Positions 39,883 to 51,181 are shown, numbered from the stretch's first letter. The stretch is DNA of 60,216 nucleotides from Mediterranea sp. (in: CFB group bacteria) (GCA_031262385.1 JAISHU010000102.1:1-60216), one strand, 5' to 3'. Numbers and translations are program-made. The notes: generated from the sequence alone by a model not told the origin.

Positions 39883-41256
39883 ATGCTTGTCGCAGGAATC
39901 TTTTTGGCTTGTCTCGCCGGCTATCTGCTGACGAATGTCTTATCGGTTAAATTCTCCGAAACAGAGAAGATAGGACTTTCCTTTCCGCTGGGTATGGGGT
40001 TGCAGACCCTCTTAATGGCGGTAGTCAATCTGGCGGGCATCGCCCTTACTCCCGCTACGTTGTTGGTCAACCTGTTGTTGTCGGTCGTAGTGTTGTCGGT
40101 GCCACTGTGGCTTCGCAGAGATTCGGTGAAGGCACATTACAAGGGATTTAAGCGTCCGGTGCTTGCCGATTACAGTCTGGTGTGGCTGCTGTTTATCGGA
40201 CTTATCGTCTATATAGAGTACATGAATTTTGCCAAATGTATCTACTTTCCCACATTCGACCGCGACAGTCTGGCGGGCTTCGACACCATCGGCTACGTCA
40301 TTGCACAAGAGCATACGCTGAAGGGGCTGAGCCTCTTTGATGCCGGATACATGACGGGCATACACGCTGCCGGCAGTTACATCGTCTATGCTCCTATGGT
40401 GCAGTTGAGCTACGCTTTTGTCTATATCTTGGGTGCTACTACCTCCAAGCTGATACCGGCATTGATGTTCCTCTCGCTGCTGATAGCTTTCTACGGAAGC
40501 ATGAGACGTGTCGTCGGTCACACGGGTGCCGCCATAGCCACCTTTTTTATGATGATTACTCCCGAGATGATAGCCTTCTCGTCTATGTCCGCTACCAACG
40601 TTATCCATGCGGTAAGTGCTTCGCTGGGCATCATCTATGTGACTTTGTGGATGCGCGGAGGCGAAAAGAGAGACCTCTATGCTGCTTCGCTGTTGCTGGG
40701 ACTCAACATGTGGACGCGTACCGACGGCGTGGTGTTTATACTCGCTGCCTTGTCGGTGGTGTTTGTCCGTATCTTGCAAACCAAGCAGTGGCGCAGCTTC
40801 GGACTGTTTTTCGGTCTTACTCTCTTTCCCGCCGTATTGTGGGTGGTGTTCTCCAAAATCAACGGTTTCTATACCGAGAGCATCGCCATTCTTCATCCCT
40901 ATTGGGATGCCGACAAAGCGGGAGTTATCCTCACCTATATGAAGGCGCACTACCTTAACACGCAGTTTTACGGCTGGAGCTTTATCTTCTTCCTGCTGTC
41001 GTTGCTGCTCAATGTACGCAACCTGTTTAAGAAAGGCGATAACCTGCCTCTGCTTGTCATGATAGTCGCCGCCACCGTGCTCTATATGATAGCTCTCTAT
41101 CAGGTGGATTACAAGTGGGACAGCATACAGAACGTTATGGCTTATTCGGCAAAACGCTTTCTGTTTTGCTTCATACCGTTGGTGTGGTTCTATGGTATGT
41201 CCAACCGTTGGGTGACGTATCTGCTGGAGAAATTGGGAATGTATAAGCCTGAGTGA
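39883..41256 (+). CDS. multi-pass membrane protein, GT-C-like glycosyltransferase
   Basis: A 457-aa protein with about 11-12 hydrophobic helices. After the third or fourth helix a large external loop holds acidic residues (FPTFDRDSLAGFDT), where GT-C enzymes carry their metal-binding and catalytic acids. Later blocks FMMITPEMIAFSSMSATNVIH and WTRTDGVVFI resemble GT39/GT83-like transferases. The neighbouring DPM1-like GT2 gene supports use of a polyprenyl-phosphate sugar donor. The acceptor, protein or glycolipid, cannot be told. Confidence 0.75.
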   Translation: MLVAGIFLACLAGYLLTNVLSVKFSETEKIGLSFPLGMGLQTLLMAVVNLAGIALTPATLLVNLLLSVVVLSVPLWLRRDSVKAHYKGFKRPVLADYSLVWLLFIGLIVYIEYMNFAKCIYFPTFDRDSLAGFDTIGYVIAQEHTLKGLSLFDAGYMTGIHAAGSYIVYAPMVQLSYAFVYILGATTSKLIPALMFLSLLIAFYGSMRRVVGHTGAAIATFFMMITPEMIAFSSMSATNVIHAVSASLGIIYVTLWMRGGEKRDLYAASLLLGLNMWTRTDGVVFILAALSVVFVRILQTKQWRSFGLFFGLTLFPAVLWVVFSKINGFYTESIAILHPYWDADKAGVILTYMKAHYLNTQFYGWSFIFFLLSLLLNVRNLFKKGDNLPLLVMIVAATVLYMIALYQVDYKWDSIQNVMAYSAKRFLFCFIPLVWFYGMSNRWVTYLLEKLGMYKPE

Positions 41257-41268
41257 GTAAAAAAGCAC

Positions 41269-41276
41269 TATTTTTG
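41269..41276 (+). promoter_or_regulatory. candidate -7 box of rmuC
   Basis: TATTTTTG matches TAnnTTTG, 30 nt upstream of the rmuC ATG. No convincing -33 element was seen. Confidence 0.35.
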
Positions 41277-41306
41277 CGTTTCAAATGGATAGTAAGATAA
41301 AAGCGT

Positions 41307-42644
41307 ATGGAAATAGTGTGGTTAATCATTGGAATGATGGTAGGCGGGCTGATAGGCGCGCTGGCAATCGGACGGAAAGTAAGTAGTTTAAAAGTACAGG
41401 AACAGGCGGCACGCGAACGAACGGCGGAACAAGAACGCCTCTTCAACGAACGCCTTGCCGACCAAGAACGCATAGCGAACGAACGTCTTGCCGACCAAGA
41501 GCGTGTGGCAAACGAACGTCTTGCCGAACAGCAAAAGCAGTGGACAGAGCGACTGAAACAGCAGGCGGAAGAGTCTGAAGCATTGCACCGCCGCATGAAT
41601 GTCGAGTTCGAGAATCTATCCAACCGCATCTTTAAGAGTAAGGCTGACGACTTTACCAAACTCAACTCCGAACATATCAATAACTTGCTGCGTCCGCTGG
41701 GCGATAACCTCAAAAGCTTCCGCGAGAAGGTGGAGCAGGTGTACGAAAACGAAGCCAAACAACGTTTCTCGCTCGAAGACCGCATCAAAGAACTGGTTGC
41801 CCTGAACAACCGCATCAGTGAAGATGCCAACAACCTGACACGTGCCCTGAAAGGCGATACGAAGATGCAGGGCAACTGGGGCGAAGTAATACTGGAACGT
41901 CTGTTGGAGGCTTCGGGACTGATAGAGGGGGAGCATTATTTCCGTCAGGAGTTCCTCAAGGACGAGCAAGGCAAGGTGATTGTGAACGATGAAAGCGGAC
42001 AGAAGATGCAACCCGACATCGTGGTGCGCTATCCCGATGAACGCGAAATCATTATCGACTCCAAAGTATCGCTTACCGCCTATACCGCCTACACTTCGAC
42101 AACCGACAAAGAAGAACAGGCACGCTTGCTCAAAGCACACTTGCAATCGGTACGCACACACATCGACGAGTTGAGCCGCAAGGACTATTCGCATTACAAT
42201 GTGAAGTCGCCCGATTTTGTGATGATGTTTGTCCCCACCGAAGGAGCTTACCTGCTGGCGGTGCAAAGCGATGCCAACCTGTGGGAGTATGCCTATAATA
42301 AAAAGGTGGTGCTGATGAGTCCGACCAACCTTATCAGTGCCTTGCGACTGTCGCTCGATTTGTGGCGACGCGAGAATCAGGTGCGCAATGTGCAAGATAT
42401 CATTAAGCGAGGCACGTTGCTCTACGACAAGATTGTAGGCTTTACCGATACCTTCCTGCGCATTGGCGACAACATCGGCGGACTGCAAAAAGATTACGAT
42501 AAAGCCATAAACCAACTCACCGACGGCAACGGAAGCTTGGTTCGCCAAGCCGAACTGCTTCGCGGCATGAGTCTTGCTCCCAAGAAACGTATCTCTCCAC
42601 GCCTGCTACCCAAAAAGGAGGACGAAGAAGAAGAGGAGGCGTAA
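41307..42644 (+). CDS. rmuC: DNA recombination protein RmuC
   Basis: A 445-aa protein with an N-terminal membrane anchor (about 4-22), a long coiled coil (about 25-110) and the RmuC nuclease-like domain (about 120-400). That domain is marked by [40 protein letters not shown] and [13 protein letters not shown]. The coiled coil contains three near-identical 11-residue repeats ([15 protein letters not shown]), encoded by a 33-bp tandem repeat. RmuC proteins limit recombination at inverted repeats. It ends in an acidic tail (EDEEEEEA). Confidence 0.95.
   Translation: MEIVWLIIGMMVGGLIGALAIGRKVSSLKVQEQAARERTAEQERLFNERLADQERIANERLADQERVANERLAEQQKQWTERLKQQAEESEALHRRMNVEFENLSNRIFKSKADDFTKLNSEHINNLLRPLGDNLKSFREKVEQVYENEAKQRFSLEDRIKELVALNNRISEDANNLTRALKGDTKMQGNWGEVILERLLEASGLIEGEHYFRQEFLKDEQGKVIVNDESGQKMQPDIVVRYPDEREIIIDSKVSLTAYTAYTSTTDKEEQARLLKAHLQSVRTHIDELSRKDYSHYNVKSPDFVMMFVPTEGAYLLAVQSDANLWEYAYNKKVVLMSPTNLISALRLSLDLWRRENQVRNVQDIIKRGTLLYDKIVGFTDTFLRIGDNIGGLQKDYDKAINQLTDGNGSLVRQAELLRGMSLAPKKRISPRLLPKKEDEEEEEA
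41445..41540 (+). repeat. in-frame 33-bp tandem repeat inside rmuC
   Basis: About three units of AACGAACG(C/T)CTTGCCGAcCA-like sequence encode [22 protein letters not shown] and [11 protein letters not shown]. Third positions differ between units, so the repeat is not brand new. It lengthens the coiled coil by eleven residues per unit. Confidence 0.85.
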
Positions 42645-42653
42645 GGGAGAAGT

Positions 42654-45080
<2,427 letters not shown>

Positions 45081-45125
45081 TTAAAAATTAGTTAGTGTGT
45101 ATATGGGGTGTGAACGGAGTGTGAG

Positions 45126-45797
45126 TTATCGTTTCCAAACGCCTGTGATTTCTCCGAATACCATTTTGTGCCACTCCTTGGCTTCGGCATAAGCATCGGT
45201 AACAAACTTACGTCCCTCTTCGGTGTAGAAGTCGTCGGGCGAAACGGTGGTAATCTGCACCAAGCGACATTCGATGACGAGTTTTGCTTCTTTGTAGGCG
45301 ATGCTTCCGCCCGGTGTGGTTACGGCTTGAAGTTTACTCTCTTTCATCTTGTTGCTGTCGCGTCCCGACTTCATACCAAACTGCATAATATCGGGCTTGT
45401 AGCTTTCGTCGAAATAGCAGAACGTGTATTTCTGTTCGCGGCGCATATACTCCAACGTGTAGCGGTTGGCACGCAGCATACACCATGTGGTGGGCTTGTT
45501 AAATTCTACACCCCAGCCTCCCCAACCGGCTACCATGGAGTTGTAGTTGGTCGAATCGCCTGCCGTGATAACGGTAAAATCTTTCGCCACCAGCGTAAAT
45601 ACGTCGGTAGGAATCTCTTCGGCGGTAATGGCGGTAAAGATTTCGTTGAACGACAACGGTTTCAGTTGTTCGGCGGTGAGCGCAACGGGGGTAGGTGCAG
45701 TGGTGCTCTCCTCTTCGGAGACTTCTGTTTTGGTTGCTCCGCTGCCACAAGCAGTCAGCATACATGCAGCGAGCATCATAAATAAAAACTGTTTCAT
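45126..45797 (-). CDS. flavin-reductase-like domain lipoprotein
   Basis: A 223-aa protein that starts with a lipoprotein signal (MLTAC, Cys17), followed by a Thr/Ser/Glu-rich linker and a domain resembling the flavin reductase-like/FMN-binding split barrel (about 55-215). The blocks AGDSTNYNSMVAGWGGWG, TTWCMLRANRYTLEYM and YTFCYFDE are those of flavoredoxin-type proteins, which normally stay in the cytoplasm. An exported lipid-anchored form implies a periplasmic redox role, or loss of flavin binding. It has its own promoter and faces no obvious partner. Confidence 0.8.
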   Translation of the reverse strand: MKQFLFMMLAACMLTACGSGATKTEVSEEESTTAPTPVALTAEQLKPLSFNEIFTAITAEEIPTDVFTLVAKDFTVITAGDSTNYNSMVAGWGGWGVEFNKPTTWCMLRANRYTLEYMRREQKYTFCYFDESYKPDIMQFGMKSGRDSNKMKESKLQAVTTPGGSIAYKEAKLVIECRLVQITTVSPDDFYTEEGRKFVTDAYAEAKEWHKMVFGEITGVWKR

Positions 45798-45831
45798 AGA
45801 GTGAAGTTATTAAAGGGTTATAAATGTTTTA

Positions 45832-45861
45832 CAAAGATACGTTGATAATCCTATTAATCAA
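45832..45861 (-). promoter_or_regulatory. promoter of the flavin-reductase-like gene
   Basis: The minus strand shows TTG (45859-45861), a 19-bp spacer and TATCTTTG (45832-45839), a good Bacteroidota promoter, 35 nt upstream of the ATG at 45797. Confidence 0.65.
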
Positions 45862-45879
45862 GAGGATGTGTCGAAATAT

Positions 45880-46341
45880 TTACACGTGCACTCCATATTC
45901 GTGCTTTACCTCATCCATTACGAAAGTGCTCTCTATGGAACCCAAGCTGTCGATAGTGCCCAGTACGTTGAGGGTAAATTCTTGATAGTACTTCATGTTG
46001 GGAGCGTGAATTTTCAGCAGGTAGTCGTGACTGCCCGATATGTTGTAGCACTCGGTAACCTCGGGGATGTCTTGAATGACGCGGGTAAAGGCTTGTGCAA
46101 TCTCTTTGTTCATACGGCGCAGTTTTACGCGGCAGAATACTACGAAGCCTTGATTGAGCTTTTCGGCATCGAGAACGGCGATGTACTTTTTGATGTATCC
46201 TTTGGCTTCCAACCGTTTGAGGCGTTCGAACACCGGTGTGGACGAAAGATGCACCTGCGCCGCCAGTTCCTTGGTGGTGAGGCGGGCATTGGATTGCAGG
46301 GTGCGCAAAATTTGAAGGTCTGTTTGGTCTAAAGTTTCCAT
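45880..46341 (-). CDS. Lrp/AsnC-family transcriptional regulator
   Basis: A 153-aa protein with an N-terminal winged helix (about 5-60, DLQILRTLQSNARLTTKELAAQVHLSSTPVFERLKRL) and a C-terminal RAM ligand-binding domain (about 65-150). It is of standard length. It is divergently transcribed from the O-acetylhomoserine sulfhydrylase gene with a shared 168-nt region, so it may control metY and itself in response to an amino acid such as methionine or leucine. The effector is not visible in the sequence. Confidence 0.94.
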   Translation of the reverse strand: METLDQTDLQILRTLQSNARLTTKELAAQVHLSSTPVFERLKRLEAKGYIKKYIAVLDAEKLNQGFVVFCRVKLRRMNKEIAQAFTRVIQDIPEVTECYNISGSHDYLLKIHAPNMKYYQEFTLNVLGTIDSLGSIESTFVMDEVKHEYGVHV

Positions 46342-46408
46342 AAGAATATTATTCTATTTAAATATGTTTTTAAGAGCTTTGGTAGTTGTTATGTTCTGTT
46401 TACCGGTG

Positions 46409-46416
46409 CAAACTTA
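46409..46416 (-). promoter_or_regulatory. candidate -7 box of the Lrp-family gene
   Basis: The minus strand reads TAAGTTTG, 68 nt upstream of the ATG at 46341. It lies back to back with the metY promoter, so a protein bound between them could affect both. Confidence 0.45.
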
Positions 46417-46443
46417 GCAATATTTTCTTAGTTTTTATAAAAG

Positions 46444-46476
46444 TTTGGTGGATGTATCTGCTACGTACTACTTTTG
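46444..46476 (+). promoter_or_regulatory. promoter of metY
   Basis: A -33 TTTG at 46444-46447, a 21-bp spacer and a -7 box TACTTTTG at 46469-46476 fit the Bacteroidota consensus. The start site would be near 46483, which argues for the ATG at 46510 over the upstream in-frame alternative at 46474. Confidence 0.7.
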
Positions 46477-46509
46477 TCAACAGAACAAAAAACATTAAAA
46501 CTTATAGAG

Positions 46510-47793
46510 ATGGAAAAGAAACTTCACTTTGAGACGCTCCAGCTTCATGTAGGTCAAGAGCAACCCGACTCTGCCACCGATGCGCGTGCAGTACCTATTT
46601 ATCAGACTACGTCGTATGTGTTCCGCAACTCGGCACATGCTGCCGCCCGTTTCGGTTTGCAAGATGCGGGTAACATCTACGGTCGCCTCACCAATTCTAC
46701 GCAAGGGGTATTCGAAGCCCGCGTAGCCGCACTCGAAGGCGGTGTTGCCGGACTGGCGGTGGCGTCGGGAGCAGCCGCGCTGACCTATGCATTTCAAAAC
46801 ATCACCCGTGCGGGCGACCACATTGTATCGGCACAAACTATTTACGGCGGCACTTACAACCTGTTGGAACACACGCTGCCTGCCTACGGAGTGACTGCTA
46901 CGTTTGTCGATCCGTCGGATTTGTCGAATTTCGAGCGTGCCATTCGCCCCAATACCAAAGCACTCTTCTTTGAAACACTGGGCAATCCTCATTCCAATAT
47001 CATCGACATCGAAGCGGTGGCTGCCATTGCGCACCGTCATCATATTCCGCTGATTGTCGACAATACATTCGGTACACCTTACCTTATTCGCCCCATTGAG
47101 CACGGAGCCGACATCGTGGTGCACTCGGCGACTAAGTTTATCGGTGGACACGGTACCTCGCTGGGAGGTGTGATTGTTGACGGAGGCAAATTCGACTGGG
47201 TAGCTTCGGGTAAGTTTCCGCAACTGACCGAACCCGAACCTTGCTATCATGGTGTGCGTTTTACCGATGCAGCCGGAGAGGCAGCCTACATCACCCGCAT
47301 TCGTGCCGTTTTGCTACGCGATACCGGTGCAGCTATCAGTCCGTTTAATGCCTTTATCTTGTTGCAGGGCTTGGAGACGCTTTCGCTGCGTGTGGAACGT
47401 CACGTGGAAAATGCCCTGAAAGTGGTCGATTACCTTGTGCGTCATCCTAAAGTAGCCGTTGTTCACCACCCCGCGCTGCCCGAACATCCCGACCACGCGC
47501 TCTACACACGCTACTTTCCGCATGGTGCCGGTTCCATATTTACCTTCGAGATAAAGGGCGGACAAGCCGAAGCACACCGTTTTATCGACAGTTTGCAAAT
47601 CTTTTCGCTGCTGGCAAATGTGGCGGACGTAAAATCGTTGGTGATTCACCCCGCCACCACCACTCACTCGCAACTCAACGAGCAGGAACTTATCGAGCAA
47701 GGCATCACACAAGGCACCGTCCGTCTGTCGGTAGGTACCGAGCACATAGACGATTTGCTGGCAGATTTGGAGCAGGCGTTTGCGAAGGTGTGA
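46510..47793 (+). CDS. metY: O-acetylhomoserine sulfhydrylase (PLP-dependent Cys/Met metabolism)
   Basis: A 427-aa protein from the ATG at 46510; the open frame begins at 46474 but that codon lies inside the promoter. The gamma-family PLP fold has Lys209 in [12 protein letters not shown], and the early block [20 protein letters not shown] plus PEPCYHG are characteristic of O-acetylhomoserine aminocarboxypropyltransferase. It makes homocysteine (and possibly cysteine) from O-acetylhomoserine and sulfide. It is divergent from an Lrp-family regulator. Repeat copy 5 starts only 4 nt after its stop codon. Confidence 0.95.
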   Translation: MEKKLHFETLQLHVGQEQPDSATDARAVPIYQTTSYVFRNSAHAAARFGLQDAGNIYGRLTNSTQGVFEARVAALEGGVAGLAVASGAAALTYAFQNITRAGDHIVSAQTIYGGTYNLLEHTLPAYGVTATFVDPSDLSNFERAIRPNTKALFFETLGNPHSNIIDIEAVAAIAHRHHIPLIVDNTFGTPYLIRPIEHGADIVVHSATKFIGGHGTSLGGVIVDGGKFDWVASGKFPQLTEPEPCYHGVRFTDAAGEAAYITRIRAVLLRDTGAAISPFNAFILLQGLETLSLRVERHVENALKVVDYLVRHPKVAVVHHPALPEHPDHALYTRYFPHGAGSIFTFEIKGGQAEAHRFIDSLQIFSLLANVADVKSLVIHPATTTHSQLNEQELIEQGITQGTVRLSVGTEHIDDLLADLEQAFAKV

Positions 47794-47797
47794 GAAG

Positions 47798-48305
47798 TGT
47801 CAAAACGTCAAACGAACCCTCGAAAAACGGGCTTATTTCGGACTGAAGTACGGCTTGGTGACTTTCGTGCGAGTATAGCGCGTTAAACTATGTAAAAATA
47901 GCACCTTAATGCGCATGCTTACAGAAAGATATGACGAAATTATGTCAAAAAACAAAAAGCGTGTTCAGCGCGAAAAAACAGCCCAAAAAGGAGCTTTATG
48001 AAATTATCCCGGCAAGTTAGCGCGATAACTTGCCGGGATAACACAATAATTTGCCGGGATATACAGCTTAACGTGCCGAGATAATTTCTTTAGCCGGCAG
48101 TTGATTCGTTGTTTTCGCGTCGACAGTTTGTTGTTTCCGCGGAGTTAGTTCGTTGTTTCCGCGGAGTTGATTCGTTGTTTTCGCCGAGTTGGTTCGTTAA
48201 GTAGCGGGAGATAATGCATAACGTGCGGTTTAAAGGCACGTTTTTGGCAAAGTGTGAGTTAGCTAAAAGCGAGGGATTGTGACATTATGATGCGAAAATA
48301 GGTAA
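47798..48305 (-). repeat. dispersed ~510-bp intergenic element, copy 5 (inverted)
   Basis: This is the reverse complement of copies 1-4, with the TGTCAAAACGTCAAACGAACC end at 47798 and the left block near 48190-48305. The array spans about 48000-48190. The last unit has its core reversed relative to the other copies, which creates a perfect 16-bp inverted repeat (48004-48019 with 48026-48041). It lies between the convergent metY and porin genes and may act as their terminator. Confidence 0.92.
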
Positions 48306-48364
48306 TAATGTGCAAATCTGTCAATATGCTAAGGGGGCTTTACCTTCAGGATATATTTGTTGTT

Positions 48365-49390
48365 TTAGAACCTCACCTGCAACTGCGCTTGTAACACATT
48401 ATAGCCGTTGTTTTGCTTGGGGTTGCAATACGTGTATTGCGCCTGTACCCGGCATTTGGGGTAAAACCACCACTGAACACCCGCCATGTAGTTGGTTTGT
48501 TCGGTTAGCGCGCTGCTGCGGTCTTTGTTGAAGTAGTCGTACGAGGCTACGAAGTCGAAGTTGCGAAGCAGATGTGCGGTGGTCGACAAGTAGTAACCGT
48601 GGCTTTTTACTTGCCGGTCGGTACCTGTCAGATATTCGGTACGCACCTCTATGGGAGAGGTCTTTATGAGGACGCCTGCCGACCAGCGGTTGCGTGTGTA
48701 GTTGTCGCCCACGGCAATGTTGGGGTTCACGGCGGAGGCGGCTACGGCATGTCCGGTGCCTCGCATCATGCTGCCGCCCACGGTAAGCCACGAAAGCGGT
48801 TGTACGGCGAGCGTGCCTACCACGTCTTTCTGATTGTTCTTATCTTTAAGATTGGTGCCTTGACCGTTCATTACCGCCAGTTGGTAGCTCAGCAGATTGC
48901 TGAACGCATCGCCATAGAGCAGCAATCCGAAGTCGCGTCCCGACTGGGCACCATACAGCGGGTCACTGCCCGTAACGCCAGCCAAATAGCTTACCGCTTG
49001 CGAGTAGCAATTGATAAGTTCGGTATTGCAAGGCGACATGGGATTCTCGAAACTGAACATGGTTTTAAACTGACCTAAACGCACTTTCAGTTCGGGGCGA
49101 AAACGATATTCGGCATAGACTTCCAGTAGATTGCCCGAGTTGGCGAAGTCGTACATGAAGTAGCACAGCAGTCGGTCGGTAATCTTGCCTTCTGCCATAA
49201 AGATGATACGCTTTACATCGAACGTATTACTGCGTTCGGCGTCGTTGTATGTGTAGCCCGTTTGGGCGTAACCCGAGAGTGTAATGCGCTCTTTGAGCGT
49301 ATTCACCAGTGTGGAGGGGGCGCTTTCTTGCGCAGACAAAGAGAGGTTGCACAGCAGTAGTAGCGTGCAGATTGATAAGTAGTATTTCAC
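48365..49390 (-). CDS. porin of the phosphate-selective porin O/P type
   Basis: I choose the GTG at 49390, giving MKYYLSICTLLLLCNLSLSAQ as signal peptide (341 aa). The frame extends to a TTG at 49414, but that codon lies within the probable -7 box (TATTTTTG on the minus strand, 49412-49419). The body is a beta-barrel with many alternating strands, such as LSGYAQTGYTYND, LEVYAEYRFRPELKVRLGQFK and the terminal LQAQLQVRF ending in Phe. This fits the OprO/OprP-like porins of Bacteroidota. Substrate is unknown. Confidence 0.82.
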   Translation of the reverse strand: MKYYLSICTLLLLCNLSLSAQESAPSTLVNTLKERITLSGYAQTGYTYNDAERSNTFDVKRIIFMAEGKITDRLLCYFMYDFANSGNLLEVYAEYRFRPELKVRLGQFKTMFSFENPMSPCNTELINCYSQAVSYLAGVTGSDPLYGAQSGRDFGLLLYGDAFSNLLSYQLAVMNGQGTNLKDKNNQKDVVGTLAVQPLSWLTVGGSMMRGTGHAVAASAVNPNIAVGDNYTRNRWSAGVLIKTSPIEVRTEYLTGTDRQVKSHGYYLSTTAHLLRNFDFVASYDYFNKDRSSALTEQTNYMAGVQWWFYPKCRVQAQYTYCNPKQNNGYNVLQAQLQVRF

Positions 49391-49442
49391 AGAGTTATGT
49401 ATTAAAGGGTGCAAAAATAGAAAGAAAAATCAATTTTCCGCG

Positions 49443-49450
49443 TACCTTTG
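49443..49450 (+). promoter_or_regulatory. candidate -7 box of plsC
   Basis: TACCTTTG matches TAnnTTTG, 25 nt upstream of the ATG at 49476, and lies back to back with the porin promoter (TATTTTTG on the minus strand at 49412-49419). Confidence 0.5.
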
Positions 49451-49475
49451 TGCAAACAAAAACCCTAACAAACTT

Positions 49476-50237
49476 ATGCGCATCTTTTATTACGTATATC
49501 AACTATGCATTGCGCTACCTTTGCTGTTGATATTGACCCTCCTTACCGCCCTTGTAACTATTGTGGGATCGTTGTTGGGAGGTGCTCACTTTTGGGGATA
49601 CTATCCGGGCAAGATTTGGTCGCAACTGATTTGTATTCTGCTGCTTATTCCGGTGAAAGTCAGAGGCAGGGAACATCTGAACCAACGCACTTCGTATGTG
49701 TTTGTTCCCAATCATCAAGGTGCCTTCGATATATTCCTTATATATGGTTATCTGGGGCGGAACTTTAAGTGGATGATGAAAAAAAGTCTGCGCAAAATTC
49801 CGTTTGTGGGCAAAGCTTGCGAAAGTGCCGGGCATATCTTTGTCGACCGTTCGGGACCCAAGAAGGTGCTGGAAACCATTCGGCAGGCTAAAGCTTCGTT
49901 AACCGACGGTGTGTCGCTGGTGGTCTTTCCCGAGGGGGCACGTACCTTTACCGGACACATGGGTTATTTTAAGAAAGGAGCCTTTCAGCTTGCCGACGAG
50001 TTGCAACTTGAGGTGGTTCCGGTAACTATCGACGGTTCGTTCGAAGTGCTGCCGCGCACCGGCAAATGGATTCATCGCCACCGCATGACACTTACCATTC
50101 ACAAGCCCATAGCACCTGCGGCGCAAGGTATCGATAATATTAAAAAGACAATGGAAGAGGCATACGCTGCCGTAGAGAGTGCGTTGCCCGAAAGATACAA
50201 AGGGATGATTAAAAACGATGATCAGGAACGGGCTTAG
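49476..50237 (+). CDS. plsC: 1-acyl-sn-glycerol-3-phosphate acyltransferase
   Basis: A 253-aa membrane-associated protein. Two hydrophobic helices (about 8-35 and 48-61) precede the acyltransferase domain with NHQGAFD (His80, Asp85), the block GHIFVDRSG and FPEGAR near 150. This is the full-length PlsC layout that converts lysophosphatidic acid to phosphatidic acid. Its 3' end overlaps the 3' end of the convergent DUF4369-type gene by 29 nt. Confidence 0.92.
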   Translation: MRIFYYVYQLCIALPLLLILTLLTALVTIVGSLLGGAHFWGYYPGKIWSQLICILLLIPVKVRGREHLNQRTSYVFVPNHQGAFDIFLIYGYLGRNFKWMMKKSLRKIPFVGKACESAGHIFVDRSGPKKVLETIRQAKASLTDGVSLVVFPEGARTFTGHMGYFKKGAFQLADELQLEVVPVTIDGSFEVLPRTGKWIHRHRMTLTIHKPIAPAAQGIDNIKKTMEEAYAAVESALPERYKGMIKNDDQERA

Positions 50238-50994
50238 TGCTTCCGCCTGCCGTCAGATTCTCTTGTAGCCGGAGGTTTTCTTCTTGGCGTTGCTTCTGTT
50301 CGTCGAGCAACTTTTTGTTCTCTTTGGCTTTTCCCAACCACTCCTTCACCATGATGTTGCTGCGAAACGATTGCGGAGCACCTTTTATAATATCTTCTAA
50401 TTGCGGAGTCAACAGTGGATAGGGCAGGGTGCTGCACATCAGCATAAACATACCCGGTCCCAGTACATTATCATAATTGGTGGTGATAAAGTCGCGCACA
50501 TATTTGTTCATCTGTAGTATTAGTGAGTCGCTCTCGTGAGCTATTTGCTCGTGGATGCCTTCGTAGTCGGTACCTTCCATAATCATGCGTGCTTCCTTGC
50601 GCTCTATCTCGTCGAGCAGCAGCTCCAGTTTGTTGCGATGTTCTATAAACTCGTACAGCGCATCGTTGAGCGGAGTGCCCGTAGCTTTCAACTGCGTATT
50701 TCCTATGGTAACTTTAATCTTACCGCGTTCGAGCACCAAAGGCATCAGGTTGTCGTTATCCATAAAAAGCGCCACCATCATTACCGAATCGGGCTTACCT
50801 TTCATGGTAAAATAGCCGTGCACCACTTCCGCCGAATCAACCGTCTGCCAGTTGCCCTCTCTGAGGGTGCGGAGTGTCAGCATTTTACCGTCAAGACCGG
50901 TAATCGACGAAGTGCCGTTGATTTTGTAACTGTTTCCACAAGAGGTAAGAGCTACCAAAACAGTAAACAACCCAAAAATACGAATCTTACTCAT
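50209..50994 (-). CDS. DUF4369-like lipoprotein of unknown function
   Basis: A 261-aa protein from the ATG at 50994, chosen because it opens a lipoprotein signal MSKIRIFGLFTVLVALTSC (Cys19). The frame is open to 51057, but that would place the -7 box inside the gene. The beta-rich part (about 22-115, INGTSSITGLDGKMLTLRTL) resembles the DUF4369 domain found at the start of many Bacteroidota thioredoxin-like lipoproteins. Here no thioredoxin follows; a helical, charged C-terminal half (about 120-261) takes its place. It overlaps plsC at the 3' end. Confidence 0.78.
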   Translation of the reverse strand: MSKIRIFGLFTVLVALTSCGNSYKINGTSSITGLDGKMLTLRTLREGNWQTVDSAEVVHGYFTMKGKPDSVMMVALFMDNDNLMPLVLERGKIKVTIGNTQLKATGTPLNDALYEFIEHRNKLELLLDEIERKEARMIMEGTDYEGIHEQIAHESDSLILQMNKYVRDFITTNYDNVLGPGMFMLMCSTLPYPLLTPQLEDIIKGAPQSFRSNIMVKEWLGKAKENKKLLDEQKQRQEENLRLQENLTAGGSTKPVPDHRF

Positions 50995-51023
50995 TATATA
51001 TCTGTTCCTTAAATTAGGCAAGG

Positions 51024-51031
51024 CAAATGTA
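51024..51031 (-). promoter_or_regulatory. candidate -7 box of the DUF4369-like gene
   Basis: The minus strand reads TACATTTG, matching TAnnTTTG, 30 nt upstream of the ATG at 50994. It favours this ATG over the upstream one at 51057. Confidence 0.4.
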
Positions 51032-51126
51032 CATCCATTCCCAATACCCCCACACATTTAGGGTGAATAAATCATGTATTTTATGAAAACAAACGGCATA
51101 TTTAAGGAATATTCAACAAGAAGCAC

Positions 51127-51134
51127 TACTTTTG
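51127..51134 (+). promoter_or_regulatory. candidate -7 box of the S46 peptidase pair
   Basis: TACTTTTG matches TAnnTTTG, 48 nt upstream of the ATG at 51182. No clear -33 TTG was found. Confidence 0.45.
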
Positions 51135-51181
51135 CGCAAACGAAAAAAATCATTTTAAACTTTTAGCCCTATTACAACAAC

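Noticed and set aside
46474-46509. Upstream start of metY giving 12 extra residues
   Set aside because: That ATG overlaps the -7 box at 46469-46476, so it would not be on the transcript. The ATG at 46510 gives the usual family start.
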